This document shows, piece after piece, positions 12,987 through 18,697 of a stretch of DNA of 18,697 nucleotides. Below the pieces are notes generated by a model that did no database searches, was not told where the DNA came from, and saw only the letters and a list, made by a program, of their open reading frames with translations. The position numbers were made by a program, and so were the translations under genes. The DNA is from an uncultured Collinsella sp. (GTDB lineage Bacteria; Actinomycetota; Coriobacteriia; Coriobacteriales; Coriobacteriaceae), in assembly GCA_900548565.1 (NCBI GenBank), contig URKV01000025.1, forward strand, positions 1-18,697, given 5' to 3'. Position 1 is the first letter of the stretch; every line of letters begins with the position of its first letter.

Positions 12987-13137
12987 CTTGGCACTTGATT
13001 GACCTTGTGCAATCGAGGCGGCGATAGGCCATAGGCTATTTGCCCCAAAGGTGCACCGCGTGTAATTTGCCCAAGGCGTGGGCCGATGGCGTATCATTAT
13101 CTTTTGCTTGTTTGCACTGCTCAGGGAGGGGCCGCGC

Positions 13138-14391
13138 ATGGCGCAGGAACACGATCTGTTTGATGACATTATCGAGATCAGCAAGGGTTTCGACTTTCTT
13201 AAAAACCCGCTTGGCGGTGTGACCGATGCACTCGATCCGTCGGCGCCGCAGTGGAATCCTGCCGACTACAAGGAGCGCCCGCGCGGCAACACCATCCCGT
13301 GTCTGACCTGCAAAAACGAAAAGAGCGGCTGCACCGCGTGCATGGACGTGTGCCCGGTCAACGCTATCGAGGTCGAGGAAGACGCCATCGAGATCCTCGA
13401 CTCCTGTCGCAAGTGCGGTCTGTGCGCCGCTGCCTGTCCGACCGAGGCGATCATCTCGCCGCGCCTGGCGCCCAAAAACCTGTATGACGATATCGTCTCT
13501 GCTGCTACGAGCCACGAGACCGCCTACGTCACCTGCACGCGCGCCCTCAAGCGCATACCGCGCGAAAATGAGGTCGTCGTTGCCTGCGTGGGCGATATTA
13601 CGGCAGAGACTTGGTTTTCGGTACTGGCCGACTATCCCAACGTGAGTGTGTACCTGCCGTTGGGCGTGTGCGATAAATGCCGCAACACCGGCGGTGAGGA
13701 CATTCTGGGCGAGGCGATTGCGAAGGCCGAGGAGTGGTCTGGCACGGGTATGGGCCTGGAGGTCGACCCCAAGAGCCTCAAGTGCCATAAGCTTCGCGAG
13801 TACGAGCGCAAGGAGTACATGGAAAAAATTGCCCGCACCACGGGCCTGACGGTGACCAAGCTCAATCCGGCGACTGCGGCACTGGCCTCGGTGACGCAGA
13901 AGTTGAAGGCCCACCGTCACCAGATCACGCAGCTTGAGCGCACGCTCAACACCATGTGCGGTACCACGACGACCAAGCGCCGCCGTTCGCTCACGCATGG
14001 GCGGCAGCTGGTGCTCTCGACATTGCAAAACCACCCCGAGCTTGCCCAGAACATGCAGGTGAGCACGCCGGAGTGCGATTTTGACAAGTGCACGTCGTGC
14101 GGCGAGTGCGTCAACGTATGCCCCACGTTCGCCTGCGATCTGGTGGGAAGCGGTCGCTTTGCACTGGAATCCACGTATTGTTTGGGTTGCGGTGCCTGTG
14201 TCAAGGTTTGTCCCGAGCATGCGCTCAAGCTTGTTGAGCACGACGCGTCCAATCTGGTCGTCGTCGATCCCGAAGCCGAGGAAAAGGCCGCCCAGAAGGC
14301 GAAGGCTCACGAAGAAGCTGAGAAGGTCAAGGCCGAAGCAAAGGCCAAGCTCGACAAGATGCTCGACCAGGTAGAAAAGCTCGCGGACTAG
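13138..14391 (+). CDS. Multi-cluster 4Fe-4S ferredoxin-like protein
   Basis: A 417-residue soluble electron-transfer protein with two ferredoxin modules. The first (about 55-101) has CLTC, then C65-x2-C68-x3-C72P and C90-x2-C93-x2-C96-x3-C100P. The second (about 318-359) has C318-x2-C321-x2-C324-x3-C328P and C348-x2-C351-x2-C354-x3-C358P. Between them a central domain (about 110-290) carries further cysteines, C133, C150 and the pair C178-x2-C181, possibly another metal site. The C-terminal 40 residues are an Ala/Lys/Glu-rich helix, likely coiled coil. There is no signal peptide and no catalytic domain I recognise, so a role as an intracellular electron carrier or subunit is inferred. The start at 13138 follows AGGGAGGGG at 6 nt; an in-frame ATG at 13078 has none. 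No oxidoreductase partner is adjacent. Confidence 0.88.
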   Translation: MAQEHDLFDDIIEISKGFDFLKNPLGGVTDALDPSAPQWNPADYKERPRGNTIPCLTCKNEKSGCTACMDVCPVNAIEVEEDAIEILDSCRKCGLCAAACPTEAIISPRLAPKNLYDDIVSAATSHETAYVTCTRALKRIPRENEVVVACVGDITAETWFSVLADYPNVSVYLPLGVCDKCRNTGGEDILGEAIAKAEEWSGTGMGLEVDPKSLKCHKLREYERKEYMEKIARTTGLTVTKLNPATAALASVTQKLKAHRHQITQLERTLNTMCGTTTTKRRRSLTHGRQLVLSTLQNHPELAQNMQVSTPECDFDKCTSCGECVNVCPTFACDLVGSGRFALESTYCLGCGACVKVCPEHALKLVEHDASNLVVVDPEAEEKAAQKAKAHEEAEKVKAEAKAKLDKMLDQVEKLAD

Positions 14392-14410
14392 CTTAAAGAG
14401 CGTAAATGAT

Positions 14411-14441
14411 GGCCGGTGGGACAGGTGCTGCCCCGCCGGCC
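14411..14441. other. GC-rich hairpin after the 4Fe-4S gene
   Basis: GGCCGG-t-GGG-a-CAG and CTG-c-CCC-g-CCGGCC form a 14-position stem (one wobble, one mismatch) with a 3-nt loop, 19 nt after the stop. It is followed by AAAAAA rather than T on the plus strand, so it is not a canonical intrinsic terminator for the upstream gene, though it may protect the transcript end. Confidence 0.5.
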
Positions 14442-14513
14442 AAAAAAGTTGCGGTGGAATAGTTCCTGTTTTGCCCTTAAGCTGGCCATTCTAGGAACTA
14501 TTCCACCGCAACT
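14442..14513 (-). terminator. Long hairpin with T-run, terminator of the GntR gene
   Basis: Arms 14447-14467 and 14493-14513 are perfect reverse complements over 21 bp (GTTGCGGTGGAATAG... and its complement) with a 25-nt loop. On the minus strand the stem is followed by TTTTTT (14442-14447), so it can terminate the GntR transcript, whose stop is 10 nt upstream. Such a long exact stem is atypical and may be a dispersed palindrome reused as terminator. Confidence 0.7.
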
Positions 14514-14522
14514 AATAGATGG

Positions 14523-15278
14523 TTAGTTCATGCTGCTTTGGTGGCCGGTTCGACCGGTACCGTTGCGTGTCACGGTTTCATGGAGCAAAAAGAACCCGGG
14601 AACCTGTTTGGTCTCGGTGTATTCCATAAGGATACCGTCGGCGTTGTAGGTCTGTCCGCGTATAACGGCGAGTGCGTTAAAGTTGTCGAGATCGAGCACG
14701 CGTGCATCCTCGGGCGTGGGATGCTCAATCGTTACATCGCGTTTGCCCGTGGCAATCTTAATGCCAAGGTCTTCTTCGAGGTAACGATAGATCGAGTCGT
14801 TGACAATCTCGGGTGTCAGCCCCGGTACCTGTGAGCTTAGGTAATAGGAGTCGTCGGAGCACACGGCCCGTCCGTCTGCATAACGGATGCGTTTGGCGCG
14901 TGTGAGCTCACAGCCTTCAGGAAACCCGGTAATCTTGGAGAGCGCCTTGTTGCAAACGAGGAGCTCAAAGACAGTGGTAACCGTTTTGAGCTCAAAGCCT
15001 CGGCTGGCTGCGATTTCCTTAAAGGTCTCGAGTCCGCCGCCACCACGATTCGTCTCGTCACTGATGTTGCGAATGACGCGCATGCCTTTGCCTTGCTGGG
15101 GGAGCACGTAACCATCTGCCGCAAGCATCGAGATGGCGCGACGGACCGTCATACGCGAACAGTCAAACAGCTGCGTGAGCTCAGTCTCCGAAGGCAGATA
15201 ACTCTGATAGGCGTATGTGCCGTCGTCAATCGACTGCTTCACGTTGTCATAAATAGTTTGGAAGATGGCTCGCGCCAT
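14523..15278 (-). CDS. GntR-family transcriptional regulator (HutC/UTRA subfamily)
   Basis: This 251-residue DNA-binding protein has an N-terminal winged helix-turn-helix (about 1-70: FQTIYDNVKQSIDDGTY, then LPSETELTQLFDCSRMTVRRAISMLAADGYV) and a C-terminal UTRA ligand-binding domain (about 90-240, with TRAKRIRYADGRAVCSDDSYYL and MEYTETKQVPGFF). UTRA regulators such as TreR and NagR sense sugar phosphates and related metabolites. AGGAG lies 6 nt before the ATG. It follows the zinc dehydrogenase gene in the same direction and probably controls the divergent promoters, where palindromes of the GTCTAGAC type usual for this subfamily occur. A phosphorylated alpha-glucoside or glucose-6-phosphate would be the natural inducer, by inference. 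Confidence 0.93.
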   Translation of the reverse strand: MARAIFQTIYDNVKQSIDDGTYAYQSYLPSETELTQLFDCSRMTVRRAISMLAADGYVLPQQGKGMRVIRNISDETNRGGGGLETFKEIAASRGFELKTVTTVFELLVCNKALSKITGFPEGCELTRAKRIRYADGRAVCSDDSYYLSSQVPGLTPEIVNDSIYRYLEEDLGIKIATGKRDVTIEHPTPEDARVLDLDNFNALAVIRGQTYNADGILMEYTETKQVPGFFLLHETVTRNGTGRTGHQSSMN

Positions 15279-15298
15279 GACGGTCTCCTAGAGCTGAG

Positions 15299-15330
15299 TG
15301 CGCGAGCGGTGGATGAGGACCGCTCGCGCA
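15299..15330 (-). other. Perfect intercistronic hairpin between dehydrogenase and GntR genes
   Basis: TGCGCGAGCGGT and ACCGCTCGCGCA form a perfect 12-bp GC-rich stem with an 8-nt loop. It lies 14 nt after the dehydrogenase stop and ends 20 nt before the GntR start codon. With no T-run, it is more likely an RNA-processing or stability element that sets the ratio of the two products than a full terminator. Confidence 0.65.
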
Positions 15331-15343
15331 GGTGTCGATCGAT

Positions 15344-16369
15344 TTACTTGCTGGGGTCGATTATATATTTACCCATGGCACGCAGAGCTGGGTCTGACAG
15401 GATGGCGCCGAGTTCGTCGAGGGAAGCCACCTTGGCGACCATCGAGGATACGTCGAGCCTGCCAGAGTCGATGAGCTCGAGCGCGCGACGCTGCGTATAA
15501 GGGTTGATGTAGGACGAGGTAAGCACAAGCTCCTTCTGGAAGACCTCGAAGGGCTTGACGGTGATTGTCTCATCGGGCTTGGTGAGGCCGAACATCATGA
15601 CCGTAGCCTTGTGGCCGGCGATCTGGATGGCCTGCTCGATGGTGACGGGCTTGCCAACACACTCGATAACGACATCGACGTTGCCGACGCCCTCCTGCTT
15701 CAGGCGGGCCGGGACGTCCTCGTGGATGGAATCAATTGCCAGGTCGGCGCCGAGTTTGAGCGCAACCTCGCGCTTGCCTTCGACAGGCTCGAGCAAGACA
15801 ACCTTGGTGGCGCCGGCGTTTTTAGCAAGCTGCATCATGAGCAGGCCGATCATGCCACCGCCGATAACGACAACTGTGCTGCCGGGCTTGATGTTGCACA
15901 TATCGATGCCGTGCAGGCAGCAGGCGACGGGCTCGGTCATAGCACCCTGCTCAAAGCTGGTGTGATCGCCCAACTTGTAGACTTGCTGCATATCGACGGA
16001 GCAGTACTCGGCAAAGCCGCCGTTAACGGTGGTGCCGTAACCGGTCATATGCTCGCAGTAGTGGTTGATTCCGTCGCGGCAGGGTTCGCAGCAGCCGCAG
16101 GGATGGTTTGGGTCGATGCACACGCGATCGCCCGGTTTAAAGCCGGTGACATCGCTGCCCACGGCCTCGACAACGCCCGCAAACTCATGACCAAGGATCG
16201 TGGGCGGGGTAACGTCGGCTGCACCCTTGTCGCCTTCATAGATATGCACGTCGGTGCCGCAGACGCCGCAAGCTTTGACGTTGATCAGAACGTCACGCTT
16301 GCCCACGGTCGGTTTTGTCGAATCCTCGACCCTGAGATCGTGCTTTCCATAGAAGACCGCGCTTTTCAT
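15344..16369 (-). CDS. Zinc-dependent medium-chain alcohol/polyol dehydrogenase
   Basis: A 341-residue medium-chain dehydrogenase of the sorbitol/threonine/butanediol dehydrogenase group. Catalytic zinc ligands are C37 (CGVCGTD), H61-E62 (GHEFAGVVEAVG) and probably E146 (MTEPVAC). The structural zinc set C91, C94, C97 and C105 is complete. The Rossmann motif GGGMIG (170-175) and an acidic residue (E194, VVLLEP) at the end of the second strand favour NAD over NADP. AAGGAG sits 6 nt upstream of the ATG. It is the first gene of a minus-strand pair with the GntR regulator and faces the alpha-glucoside PTS operon across shared operators. A polyol such as sorbitol is an attractive substrate given the context; the sequence alone does not exclude threonine or butanediol. 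Confidence 0.92.
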   Translation of the reverse strand: MKSAVFYGKHDLRVEDSTKPTVGKRDVLINVKACGVCGTDVHIYEGDKGAADVTPPTILGHEFAGVVEAVGSDVTGFKPGDRVCIDPNHPCGCCEPCRDGINHYCEHMTGYGTTVNGGFAEYCSVDMQQVYKLGDHTSFEQGAMTEPVACCLHGIDMCNIKPGSTVVVIGGGMIGLLMMQLAKNAGATKVVLLEPVEGKREVALKLGADLAIDSIHEDVPARLKQEGVGNVDVVIECVGKPVTIEQAIQIAGHKATVMMFGLTKPDETITVKPFEVFQKELVLTSSYINPYTQRRALELIDSGRLDVSSMVAKVASLDELGAILSDPALRAMGKYIIDPSK

Positions 16370-16405
16370 GGTGACTCCTTAACGTAGCGGTGAATGTTGT
16401 AATGA

Positions 16406-16434
16406 AGTATAGGTATGTCTATAGATATAGACAA
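16406..16434 (-). promoter_or_regulatory. Promoter of the dehydrogenase-GntR unit
   Basis: On the minus strand TTGTCT (16429-16434) and TATACT (16406-16411) are separated by exactly 17 bp. The palindrome at 16416-16433 fills the spacer, a classic repressor position. The start codon lies about 37 nt downstream of the -10. Confidence 0.65.
16416..16433. promoter_or_regulatory. Operator O1 (perfect palindrome)
   Basis: TGTCTATA-GA-TATAGACA is a perfect inverted repeat with 8-bp arms. It matches the GT-N-TA..TA-N-AC pattern of HutC-type GntR regulators and overlaps the spacer and part of the -35 of the dehydrogenase promoter. Confidence 0.65.
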
Positions 16435-16436
16435 GC

Positions 16437-16448
16437 ACATCTAGACAA
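16437..16448. promoter_or_regulatory. Operator O2 (half-conserved)
   Basis: ACATCTAGACAA keeps 9 of 12 positions of the ideal TTGTCTAGACAA palindrome, with an intact TCTAGACAA side. Its centre lies 18 bp from that of O1, so two dimers could bind nearly on the same DNA face. Confidence 0.5.
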
Positions 16449-16515
16449 GTAGAAAAGAAATTTATAATGCAGCCATCAGCTATGTCAGATTTAACAGGCG
16501 AAATACTGGACATAT

Positions 16516-16545
16516 ACCGTTTACGGCCAATAATCAACCGTTTAC
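16516..16545. promoter_or_regulatory. Two direct repeats ACCGTTTAC, 21 bp apart
   Basis: ACCGTTTAC occurs at 16516-16524 and 16537-16545. The 21-bp period equals two helical turns, so a protein bound to both would lie on one face. They sit 20-70 bp upstream of O3 and could be activator sites for the PTS operon. Confidence 0.35.
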
Positions 16546-16567
16546 CGACCGTAGTATTTATGCTAAC

Positions 16568-16589
16568 TTGTCTAGATAAGCGATATGAT
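16568..16589 (+). promoter_or_regulatory. Operator O3 and probable -10 of the PTS operon
   Basis: TTGTCTAGATAA (16568-16579) matches the ideal TTGTCTAGACAA palindrome at 11 of 12 positions and is followed 4 bp later by TATGAT (16584-16589), a good -10. With a 17-bp spacer the -35 would be TGCTAA, which is poor, so the promoter may need activation. O3 would lie between the -35 and -10. Confidence 0.5.
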
Positions 16590-16659
16590 AAAAATAGAAG
16601 CGCAAGAAGTCAGGGAAGCGGGCCCACCCGTCCTATTGCACGAGGTACACGCAAACGGC

Positions 16660-16697
16660 GCGTCTGCGGTCTCGAGTGAAGCCAAAACCGCAGTCGC
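16660..16697 (+). other. Leader hairpin of the PTS operon
   Basis: GCGTCTGCGGT and ACCGCAGTCGC pair over 10 of 11 positions (one T-T mismatch) with a 16-nt loop, 30 nt before the start codon. No T-run follows. It could be an antiterminator-type or stability element, but no BglG-type gene is in view. Confidence 0.4.
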
Positions 16698-16726
16698 TCC
16701 GAATGAAGAGAGGGGGATTCCCCGTC

Positions 16727-18337
16727 ATGATGCAAAAGATACAACGTTTCGGCGGTGCAATGTACACGCCTGCAATTCTTTTCGCATTTTCCGGAATCGT
16801 CGTCGGCCTGGGTACGTTGTTTACCACCGAGGCGATCTTTGGCGAGATGGCCACTGCGGGCCATCTTTGGTTTGATTGCTGGAATGTGCTGCTCCAGGGT
16901 GGTTGGACGCTCTTTAACCAGATGCCGTTGCTGTTTTGCGTAGCGTTGCCAATCTCGCTCGCGAACAAGCAGAACGCTCGCTGCTGCATGGAGGCTTTGG
17001 CCATCTACCTTACCTTCAACTACTTTGTAAGCACAATCTTGGGGCAGTGGGGCCCTGTCTTTGGGGTCGACTACTCTGTCGAGGCGGGCAGCGGTACTGG
17101 TCTTGCCACTATCGCAAGCATCAAAACGCTTGATATGGGCATCATGGGCGCGCTCATTATCTCTGGTATCGCCACGATGCTGCATAATAAGTTCTTCGAC
17201 ACCGAGCTCCCCGAGTGGTTGGGCGTGTTCTCGGGTTCCGTGTTCATCTATATGATCGGTTTCTTCGTTATGGTTCCGGTCGCTCTTATCGCCTGCCTGG
17301 TGTGGCCGCATGTTCAGGCTGCTATCTCCGCCTTCCAGGGATTCATCCTTTCCGCCGGTACGTTTGGCGTGGGTGTCTTTGCTTTCTTCGAGCGCGTGCT
17401 GATCCCTACAGGCCTGCACCACTTTATCTATACGCCGTTCTATTACGACAACGCGGCGGTCAACGGCGGCATCTTTGCTGCTTGGGCCAACATCCTGCCC
17501 CAACTGGCTGCCGATCCGAGCATTGCTCTTAAGGATGCCGCACCCTGGGCTGCCTATACCTGCCCTGGTTGGACTAAGGTCTTCGGCTCGCTTGGCGTCG
17601 CCATTGCGTTTTATATGACCGCCAAACCCGAGCGCAAGCAGCGCGTCAAGGCTCTGCTGATCCCGGTCACCCTTACCGCTATGCTTTGCGGTATCACCGA
17701 GCCGCTTGACTTCACCTTCCTGTTCATCGCGCCCGGCCTGTTCGTCGTCCACTGCGTGCTCGGAGCGCTCGGCTGCATGGCTCAAAACCTCCTTGGCGTC
17801 GTGGGCATCTTCGACGGCGGCATCATCTCGATGCTCTCGTGGGACTGGCTGCCCCTTTGGGCCGCACACGGTCTGCAGTACGCCATCTCCATCCTTGTCG
17901 GTCTGTGCTTTACCGCTCTTTGGGTCGTGGTCTTCCGTTTCCTGATCGTCAAGTTCGACTTTAAGACCCCCGGTCGCGAGGATGACGATGTTGAGGTCGA
18001 GCTCAAGTCCAAGGCCGACTACAAGCAAAAGCAGGGCGGTGCTGCTGCTGGCAAATCGGTCGCCCAGAGTAAAGACGATGAGCGCTTGGTGCTTGCCGAG
18101 AACATCCTCGATCTGCTCGGTGGCGCGGATAACATCATCGATGTAACTAACTGCGCTACCCGTCTGCGCGTTAACGTCAAGGACAAGAGCGTCGTTGCAC
18201 CCGAGGCTTCCTTCAAGGCGATCGGTACGCATGGCTTGGTGGTCCAAGGTCAGTCAATCCAGGTCATTATCGGCCTTACCGTCCCGCAGGTTCGCGAGAA
18301 GTTCGAGAGTCTTCTGAAGTTCGAGAGTCTTCTGTAA
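16727..18337 (+). CDS. Alpha-glucoside-specific PTS permease, EIICB (GlvC/MalX-like)
   Basis: This membrane permease imports and phosphorylates an alpha-glucoside at C6. The 536-residue protein starts with QIQRFGGAM-like KIQRFGGAMYTPAILF, the hallmark of the GlvC group. An EIIC domain of about ten hydrophobic segments (about 10-430) includes ERVLIPTGLHHFIYTPFY and the ITEPLDFTFLF signature. After a charged linker (about 435-460) comes EIIB with the phosphorylated cysteine C476 in DVTNCATRLRV. No EIIA domain is present, so phosphate must come from an EIIA-Glc elsewhere. The ATG pair at 16727/16730 is chosen by homology of the N-terminus; AGGGGG lies 10 nt upstream. The last 12 residues repeat KFESLL twice. 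A GH4 hydrolase gene follows 155 nt downstream. Confidence 0.95.
   Translation: MMQKIQRFGGAMYTPAILFAFSGIVVGLGTLFTTEAIFGEMATAGHLWFDCWNVLLQGGWTLFNQMPLLFCVALPISLANKQNARCCMEALAIYLTFNYFVSTILGQWGPVFGVDYSVEAGSGTGLATIASIKTLDMGIMGALIISGIATMLHNKFFDTELPEWLGVFSGSVFIYMIGFFVMVPVALIACLVWPHVQAAISAFQGFILSAGTFGVGVFAFFERVLIPTGLHHFIYTPFYYDNAAVNGGIFAAWANILPQLAADPSIALKDAAPWAAYTCPGWTKVFGSLGVAIAFYMTAKPERKQRVKALLIPVTLTAMLCGITEPLDFTFLFIAPGLFVVHCVLGALGCMAQNLLGVVGIFDGGIISMLSWDWLPLWAAHGLQYAISILVGLCFTALWVVVFRFLIVKFDFKTPGREDDDVEVELKSKADYKQKQGGAAAGKSVAQSKDDERLVLAENILDLLGGADNIIDVTNCATRLRVNVKDKSVVAPEASFKAIGTHGLVVQGQSIQVIIGLTVPQVREKFESLLKFESLL
18299..18334 (+). repeat. Exact 18-bp tandem duplication at the end of the EIICB gene
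   Basis: AAGTTCGAGAGTCTTCTG occurs twice back to back, immediately followed by TAA. It adds an in-frame second KFESLL at the C-terminus. The identity of the two copies suggests a recent slippage event. Confidence 0.95.
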
Positions 18338-18355
18338 ACCATCGTCCATCGAAAC

Positions 18356-18395
18356 AATCGGCCTTGCAGAGCCGGTATGCACCGCAAGGCCGATT
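18356..18395 (+). other. Perfect intercistronic hairpin between EIICB and GH4 genes
   Basis: AATCGGCCTTGC (18356-18367) and GCAAGGCCGATT (18384-18395) pair over 12 bp with a 16-nt loop, 18 nt after the EIICB stop. A-rich rather than T-rich sequence follows, so it may be a processing or stability element within the operon. Confidence 0.6.
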
Positions 18396-18492
18396 CTAGA
18401 GATAAAAAACTCCACTTCTAGGTAACAATTCCAAACCGTACAGGCCGCGTGCGGGGATGGATTGAGCAAGCGGCCAGAATGAGGAGGACATC

Positions 18493-18697
18493 ATGTCCAA
18501 GAAAAACTATGCCGTGACCATTGCCGGCGGTGGCTCTACCTTCACTCCGGGCATTGCCCTGATGCTGCTTGAGGAGCGCGACCGCTTCCCGGTCAACAAG
18601 GTGACCTTCTACGACAACAACGCCGAGCGCCAGGAGACCGTGGCCAAGGCCTGCGAGATCTACTTCCATGAGAACGCTCCCGAGGTTGAGTTCAACT
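18493..18697 (+). CDS. GH4 6-phospho-alpha-glucosidase (partial, cut by window end)
   Basis: The 68 visible residues begin MSKKNYAVTIAGGGSTFTPG, the NAD-binding N-terminus of glycoside hydrolase family 4, and continue with ALMLLEERDRFPVNKVTFYDNNAERQ, very close to the GlvA/MalH/AglB group from memory. These cytoplasmic enzymes use NAD+ and a divalent metal to cleave 6-phospho-alpha-glucosides such as maltose-6-phosphate into glucose-6-phosphate and an aglycone. AGGAGG lies 5 nt before the ATG. It is the partner of the upstream EIICB in one operon. The catalytic and metal-binding residues are beyond the window. Confidence 0.92.
   Translation, partial: MSKKNYAVTIAGGGSTFTPGIALMLLEERDRFPVNKVTFYDNNAERQETVAKACEIYFHENAPEVEFN

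Noticed and set aside
16467..16679. 70-codon plus-strand frame in the divergent control region
   Set aside because: It lacks a ribosome site, overlaps the operators and putative promoter, and its sequence resembles no protein.
16610..18247. 545-codon minus-strand frame opposite EIICB
   Set aside because: The sequence is low-complexity Asp/Arg/Lys/His-rich antisense of a membrane protein. The plus strand has unmistakable PTS EIIC and EIIB motifs.
1..18697. CRISPR array, prophage, insertion sequence or defence system
   Set aside because: No regularly spaced repeats, cas genes, transposase, integrase or toxin-antitoxin pair is visible in any frame.

Overview
The window looks like chromosome from a high-GC anaerobic member of the Coriobacteriia, most likely Collinsella or a close relative. 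This is inferred from the gene set (type III glutamine synthetase, a fused MurT-GatD enzyme, fermentative Fe-alcohol and glycerol dehydrogenases, an alpha-glucoside PTS with a GH4 enzyme) and from codon use strongly biased to G/C-ending codons. No 16S or marker gene is present to prove it. The first 48 bases are not genomic: they are an Illumina Nextera adapter with its index, so the window begins at a contig end.

Layout. (1) 49-1761, minus strand: a methionine/one-carbon operon, metF, then a stand-alone methionine-synthase reactivation-domain protein, then the first codons of a third gene cut off by the adapter. (2) 2189-4276, plus: type III glutamine synthetase with a strong terminator. (3) 4342-5087: no protein gene. 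It holds an AT-rich 233-bp element with 38-bp inverted ends, a duplicated 90-bp segment carrying the 3' end of a tRNA plus its terminator, and tRNA-Glu(TTC). (4) 5088-9430, minus: a probable three-gene operon of two tandem, diverged helical-repeat proteins of unknown function followed by one 725-residue polypeptide joining MurT and GatD, the enzyme pair that amidates lipid II. (5) 9930-12986, plus: an iron-type alcohol dehydrogenase, glycerol dehydrogenase (gldA), and a gldA paralog missing about 190 central residues. (6) 13138-14391, plus: a 4Fe-4S protein with two di-cluster ferredoxin modules. (7) 14523 to the end: a divergent alpha-glucoside locus. A zinc-dependent polyol/alcohol dehydrogenase and a GntR/UTRA regulator lie on the minus strand; an EIICB alpha-glucoside PTS permease and a GH4 6-phospho-alpha-glucosidase (cut by the window end) lie on the plus strand. 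Palindromic operators lie in the shared intergenic region.

How the parts may work together. The divergent locus would import and phosphorylate an alpha-glucoside, hydrolyse the phosphorylated product and, perhaps, oxidise a released polyol with the dehydrogenase, all under the GntR regulator. The two dehydrogenases in region 5 fit redox balancing in mixed-acid/ethanol fermentation. Several long near-perfect hairpins sit between genes (5049-5080, 12386-12448, 14447-14513, 15299-15330, 18356-18395). Some act plausibly as terminators; others look like dispersed palindromic repeats.
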